DNA of 64,000 nt from JBGPEQ01 sp050180895. Its GTDB lineage: Bacteria; Pseudomonadota; Alphaproteobacteria; Dongiales; Dongiaceae. The stretch lies in assembly GCA_050180895.1 (NCBI GenBank), contig JBFXDS010000011.1, positions 1 to 64,000 of the forward strand, written 5' to 3'. The notes under the pieces are model-generated. The model was not told the origin of the DNA, ran no database searches, and was given only the letters and a program-made list of their open reading frames with translations. The first letter of the stretch is position 1. Every line of letters begins with the position of its first letter. The position numbers were made by a program, and so were the translations under genes. This document shows positions 60,433-64,000 of the stretch, one piece after another.

Positions 60433-61536
60433 ATGACGGAGACGCAGGACGGCGCACCGGAGGCACAACGCCCCGCCAGGAACCCGGTCCGGCGGGCGAC
60501 CCTGGCCGTCATCGCGATCGGCGCGATCTATTTCGCCTACGGCATCGTCGCCGACCGGCTGACGCCCTATACCGCCCAGGCAACCGTTCAGGCCTATCTC
60601 GTCCGCGTCGCGCCGGAAGTATCCGGCAGCGTGGTCGAGATCGGGGTCGAGGACAGCCAACCCGTGACCGCCGGCACGGTGCTGTTTCGCGTCGATCCCG
60701 TGCCGTACCGTCTTGCGGTCGAGCGGGCGGAGGCACAATTGGAGGCCGCCGGCCAAGCCGTCGGCTCATCAACGGCAGCCGTCGCCTCGGCCGAGGCGGA
60801 TCTCGCCAAGGCGATCGCCGAACGGGAGAATGTGCGCGAGCAGACGGCGCGCATCTTCGAGCTCGTCAAGACGAAGGTCTACGCCCAGGCGCGCGGCGAC
60901 CAGGCGCGCGCCGCGCTGGACACGGCCGAGGCGGCCGTCGCGCATGCCGAGGCGGAACTGGAGCGGGCTCGGCAGAATCTGGGACCGCAGGGCGCCGACA
61001 ACCCGCAGGTGCGCGACGCCATGGCTGCGCTGCAGCGCGTACAGCTGGATCTGGTGCGGACCGAGGTCGTCGCCCCGTCGGACGGCGGCGTCGCCAACCT
61101 GCAGCTCACGATCGGCCAAGTCTTGGGGGTCGGTCAGGCCGCGATGACCTACATCGACGTGCGCCAGATCTGGATCGAGGCGGCATTCCGCGAGAACAGC
61201 ATCGAGAACGTCGAGCCGGGCGATCCGGTCGAGATCGTCCTCGACATTCGGCCTGGCCGGATCTTCTCGGGCAGCGTGGGAGGGATCGGCTTCGGTGTGT
61301 CCAACCGGGAGACCGATCCACAGACCGGCCTGCAGACGCTTCGAAACCCGAGCGGCTGGATTCGCGATCCGCAGCCGTTGCCGGTCCGCATCGAGTTCGA
61401 TCCGGATACGCGCCCGCGCGGCATCCGGCTGGGCTCACAGGCCAATGTCATCATCTATACCGGCGACAACCCGGTCATGAACGCGCTCGGCTGGATCTGG
61501 ATCCGTCTCGTCTCCTGGCTGACCTACGTCAGTTGA
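60433..61536 (+). CDS. HlyD/EmrA-type membrane fusion protein
   Basis: 367 aa. N-terminal anchor (LAVIAIGAIYFAYGIVAD), lipoyl half APEVSGSVVEIGVEDSQPV, helical hairpin at about residues 95-195, second lipoyl half VVAPSDGGVANLQLTIGQ. It pairs with the DUF2955 membrane protein 4 nt downstream, as aromatic-acid exporter (AaeA/AaeB-like) pairs do. Confidence 0.88.
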   Translation: MTETQDGAPEAQRPARNPVRRATLAVIAIGAIYFAYGIVADRLTPYTAQATVQAYLVRVAPEVSGSVVEIGVEDSQPVTAGTVLFRVDPVPYRLAVERAEAQLEAAGQAVGSSTAAVASAEADLAKAIAERENVREQTARIFELVKTKVYAQARGDQARAALDTAEAAVAHAEAELERARQNLGPQGADNPQVRDAMAALQRVQLDLVRTEVVAPSDGGVANLQLTIGQVLGVGQAAMTYIDVRQIWIEAAFRENSIENVEPGDPVEIVLDIRPGRIFSGSVGGIGFGVSNRETDPQTGLQTLRNPSGWIRDPQPLPVRIEFDPDTRPRGIRLGSQANVIIYTGDNPVMNALGWIWIRLVSWLTYVS

Positions 61537-61540
61537 GGCC

Positions 61541-62599
61541 ATGACGACGGCTCCTGGTCAGACGCTGGAGCATGTGGGCGCGCGGCGCATGGCGCTGCGC
61601 ATCGCGCTGGCGGCCACAGCCAGCTTCGTCGTCGCGGAGGCGCTCGACTGGGATTTCACGTTCTTCGGTCCTATGTTCGCGACGCAGCTCCTCGCTTCCT
61701 CGCGGCAATGTCCCACGCTCCGACAGGGCATGGGGTTCGTCACCGTCATCGGCGCTGCGAACCTGCTCGCCCTGCTGCTTTCGGGAGCGCTCGTCGAGAT
61801 GCCTCCGGTTCTGGTGCTCGCGCTGGCGCTGGTGCTCTTCCTCTCTTTCTATGGCCAGCATCGGGGCGTTCCGGACTTCGTGACGATGATGGTTCAAATC
61901 TCGACGGTCGCAATTCCCGTTTTTGCGGTGATCACCCCGGAGCTCGCCGCGAAGATGGCGGAGGCGCTCGCCACGGGCGGCCTGATCGCAGCGCTCGCCG
62001 TCTGGGCGGCGCATGCGGTGTTTCCCGACCCTGAGGACGCGCAACGCCCTGCCGCGGACCACAGCCCCCGCGCGATCCTGCCGGCAAACGCGGCAATGCG
62101 GGCCGCGCTACGCAATACCGCCATCGTCATGCCCGTGCTGATCTGGTATCTTCTTGACGACACTCAGATCGCCGTTGTCATGCTGATCGTGATCGTGACG
62201 GTGATTCGTCAGCACGATCCCCGCGACGGGCAGCGCGCGGCCATGGGTCTCGTCGTGGGCAACCTGATCGGCGGCGTCGCAGCTGCGCTCGCATATGCGC
62301 TGATACAGACGAATCAAACGACCGCGTTTTTCGCAATCGTATGCTTCGGCGCGAGCCTGGGGTTCGCCGGCCGGATAGCCGCGGGCGGGACGCAAGCCCC
62401 GCTTTACGTCATTGCTTTCTCCACTTTCCTGATCCTCCTGGGTCTCGGCATCACGCCTCTTCCCAGTGGAACCGGAGAGGCGTTCCTCAGCCGCTTGTTC
62501 TACGTGCTGCTGGCTACGATCTACGCCATCGGAGCCCTATCGCTGTTATCGATCCGCCAGAATCGTCGCGCACGACTTCTCCAGTCCGGCTTTCAGTAA
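61541..62599 (+). CDS. DUF2955/FUSC-like membrane exporter subunit
   Basis: 352 aa with two clusters of about five helices each. RRMALRIALAATASFVVAEA and the repeated block RAALRNTAIVMPVLIWYLLD show the internal duplication of the fusaric-acid-resistance-type fold. It likely exports aromatic acids or similar toxic compounds with the HlyD adaptor. The 296 nt after it (62600-62895) contain no gene. Confidence 0.82.
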   Translation: MTTAPGQTLEHVGARRMALRIALAATASFVVAEALDWDFTFFGPMFATQLLASSRQCPTLRQGMGFVTVIGAANLLALLLSGALVEMPPVLVLALALVLFLSFYGQHRGVPDFVTMMVQISTVAIPVFAVITPELAAKMAEALATGGLIAALAVWAAHAVFPDPEDAQRPAADHSPRAILPANAAMRAALRNTAIVMPVLIWYLLDDTQIAVVMLIVIVTVIRQHDPRDGQRAAMGLVVGNLIGGVAAALAYALIQTNQTTAFFAIVCFGASLGFAGRIAAGGTQAPLYVIAFSTFLILLGLGITPLPSGTGEAFLSRLFYVLLATIYAIGALSLLSIRQNRRARLLQSGFQ

Positions 62600-62895
62600 G
62601 GCAAATCTGCAACGGCCAGCACCTCCCCGATGGGCGAGGACGATATGATTGCGAGGAGTTCCGAGGCGCTCACCGATATGCCTTGGATTCCGCGATCGTC
62701 GGCGCCATGAGCTCAAGTGGAGAGACGGCGACGACGTCCGATCAGACCGGGACCGCGACAGCCACCTACGCTTCAGTTCGCTAGCTAGAAAACCGGCACT
62801 TGCGATGTAGGCATGAAAGCCTTCAAACTACCCACCCAAAGTGGGGCGGAGCAGTTCCTGGAGATGGATGTGAACACATCAGGAAGGGGCATCTA

Positions 62896-63453
62896 ATGAA
62901 CGACGGGATGATTTCCACCGATCTGGCGGACGGATTGGATGCGGCCAAGCAAAGGCGGATGCCCTATCAGTTACCGCAACCCGAGGAGCGGCTGCCGGAG
63001 CTTGTGGTGGCACGGGCCATTCCGAAGGACGAGCGCATCTGGGTCCCGCAAGCCGAAAGCGTTTGGTTCCGTCCGCTCTGCCTGAATGTCTCCGCGGGCT
63101 ATTGGATGAACCTGCTGAAGGTCCGGAAATCCGGCGTCCTTAGCCGTCATCGTCATCCCGGCGCGGTACATGCCTTCGTGCTGAAAGGAAGCTGGCGCTA
63201 CCTGGAACACGACTGGGTGGCGAGCGAGGGCTCGTACGTGTTCGAACCCCCGGGCGAGACTCATACGCTCGTGGTCGACGAAGGCACGGAAGAGATGATC
63301 ACATATTTCCAAGTAAACGGATGCATGTATTATGTCGACCCTTGGGGCCACCACATCGGATATGAAGACGTATTCACCAAACTTGATATGTGCCGAAAGC
63401 ACTATGACGCGGTAGGTCTCGGCGCCGAGTATGTGGATCAGTTCGTCCGCTGA
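62896..63453 (+). CDS. Cupin dioxygenase, 2,4'-dihydroxyacetophenone dioxygenase family
   Basis: 185 aa from ATG 62896 with AGGAAGGGG upstream. Iron ligands lie in LSRHRHPGAVHAFVLKG (His-x-His) and the later FEPPGETHTLVVD. The C-terminal FQVNGCMYYVDPWGHHIGYE fits the DAD family, which cleaves a C-C bond next to a hydroxyketone. The stop overlaps the start of the next gene (TGATG). Confidence 0.75.
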   Translation: MNDGMISTDLADGLDAAKQRRMPYQLPQPEERLPELVVARAIPKDERIWVPQAESVWFRPLCLNVSAGYWMNLLKVRKSGVLSRHRHPGAVHAFVLKGSWRYLEHDWVASEGSYVFEPPGETHTLVVDEGTEEMITYFQVNGCMYYVDPWGHHIGYEDVFTKLDMCRKHYDAVGLGAEYVDQFVR

Positions 63454-64000
63454 TGGCTACTTCTGCGCATTTTGATCTTGGCGGTCGCGTCGCTCTAGTT
63501 ACTGGTGGAGCACGTGGCATCGGAGCCGCCATCGCGGCAGCGCTCAAACGCTGCGGCGCCAGCGTTGTCATATGGGATCGCGATCCGCAGGCACATGATG
63601 CCGACTGCCTCGCGGTCGATATAACCAATCCGGAGTCCATCCTTGCCGCTCTGAAGGAAACGCAGCGCCGGCATGGGCGCACTGATATCCTCGTGAACAA
63701 CGCCGGCTACGCGGGGTTGACGGCACCGCTCATTGAATATCCGGCTGGCGAATGGCGCCGTATCCTGGAGGTGAATCTGACGGGTACCTTCCTCGCATGC
63801 CAGATCGTTGCGCCTGCATTGATAGCAAATGGCTGGGGACGCATCGTCAATATCGCCTCGCTGGCAGGTAAGGAAGGAACGCCCAATGCCGGCGCCTATA
63901 GCGCCGCGAAGGCAGGTGTCCTCGCCCTGACGAAATCGTTCGGCAAAGAGCTGGCGCGGACGGGTGTGCTGGTCAACGCGATCGCTCCGGCTGCCGTCCG
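63453..64000 (+). CDS. Short-chain dehydrogenase/reductase (partial, runs off the window)
   Basis: At least 182 aa, open to the window end. SDR motifs: GGARGIG at residues 18-24, VNNAG, and the Ser/Tyr/Lys set in NIASLAGKEGTPNAGAYSAAK. It resembles FabG-like ketoreductases and probably works with the cupin dioxygenase in breakdown of an aromatic side chain. Translation is coupled through TGATG. Confidence 0.85.
   Translation, partial: MATSAHFDLGGRVALVTGGARGIGAAIAAALKRCGASVVIWDRDPQAHDADCLAVDITNPESILAALKETQRRHGRTDILVNNAGYAGLTAPLIEYPAGEWRRILEVNLTGTFLACQIVAPALIANGWGRIVNIASLAGKEGTPNAGAYSAAKAGVLALTKSFGKELARTGVLVNAIAPAAV

Overview
The window is high-GC DNA from a chemoheterotrophic, probably facultatively microaerobic or denitrifying alphaproteobacterium. 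The heme-PAS FixL/FixJ pair, a FixK-like Crp/Fnr regulator, cco (cbb3) oxidase genes, NirK and NnrS point there. The order is uncertain; a Rhodospirillales- or Rhizobiales-like host fits best. No rRNA, tRNA, CRISPR array, transposase or phage gene was seen.

Layout. 1-9.4 kb: the tail of an OmpA-type protein, a DUF3300/DUF2950 pair, and a minus-strand run of DUF202, sulfatase, HAD hydrolase, SBF transporter, DUF1622 and patatin. 9.5-14.5 kb: a YbhGFSR-like ABC efflux operon beside a broken TetR gene. 14.5-29.6 kb: a low-oxygen region with a secondary alcohol dehydrogenase, Hsp20, hemerythrin, a CBS protein, a FixK-like regulator, fixLJ, a lone receiver, nirK, nnrS, DUF2189 and ccoNOQPG. 29.7-47.1 kb: a vitamin B6 catabolic locus. 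47.2-51.6 kb: a lower-GC patch with PPK2, a TPR membrane protein and small unknown proteins. 52.1-59.7 kb: an arginine deiminase operon (arcD-arcA-arcB-arcC) with nhaC and a porin. 59.8-62.6 kb: MarC and an HlyD/DUF2955 efflux pair. 62.9-64 kb: a small cupin dioxygenase and the start of a short-chain dehydrogenase.

The most interesting part is the B6 locus. Pyridoxine 4-oxidase, pyridoxamine-pyruvate aminotransferase, pyridoxal 4-dehydrogenase, 4-pyridoxolactonase, a 4-pyridoxate dehydrogenase-like GMC enzyme and a 5-formyl-3-hydroxy-2-methylpyridine-4-carboxylate (FHMPC) dehydrogenase-like enzyme can be recognised. Together they would convert B6 vitamers to 3-hydroxy-2-methylpyridine-4,5-dicarboxylate. 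The usual next enzymes (decarboxylase, flavin ring-opening oxygenase, amidohydrolase) are not here. In their place, one minus-strand operon (44461 down to 34528) carries a gentisate/salicylate-type cupin dioxygenase, a beta-propeller protein, RidA, a glutathione transferase and a complete BMP-type ABC importer. I propose that this encodes a different ring-cleavage route and a dedicated B6-family uptake system.

Regulation visible in the DNA. An 18-bp palindrome, ATTGGACCAAGGTCCAAT, occurs four times, each time just upstream of a gene or operon: DUF3300, patatin, DUF202-sulfatase and arcD. A second composite box (rTAmGTrs-N7-TAyGTA) lies upstream of the FixK-like gene, nirK and the DUF2189-cco operon, and FixJ is the likely binder. 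FNR/FixK boxes lie upstream of hsp20 and the CBS gene. Together these suggest a FixL-FixJ-FixK cascade written into this stretch.
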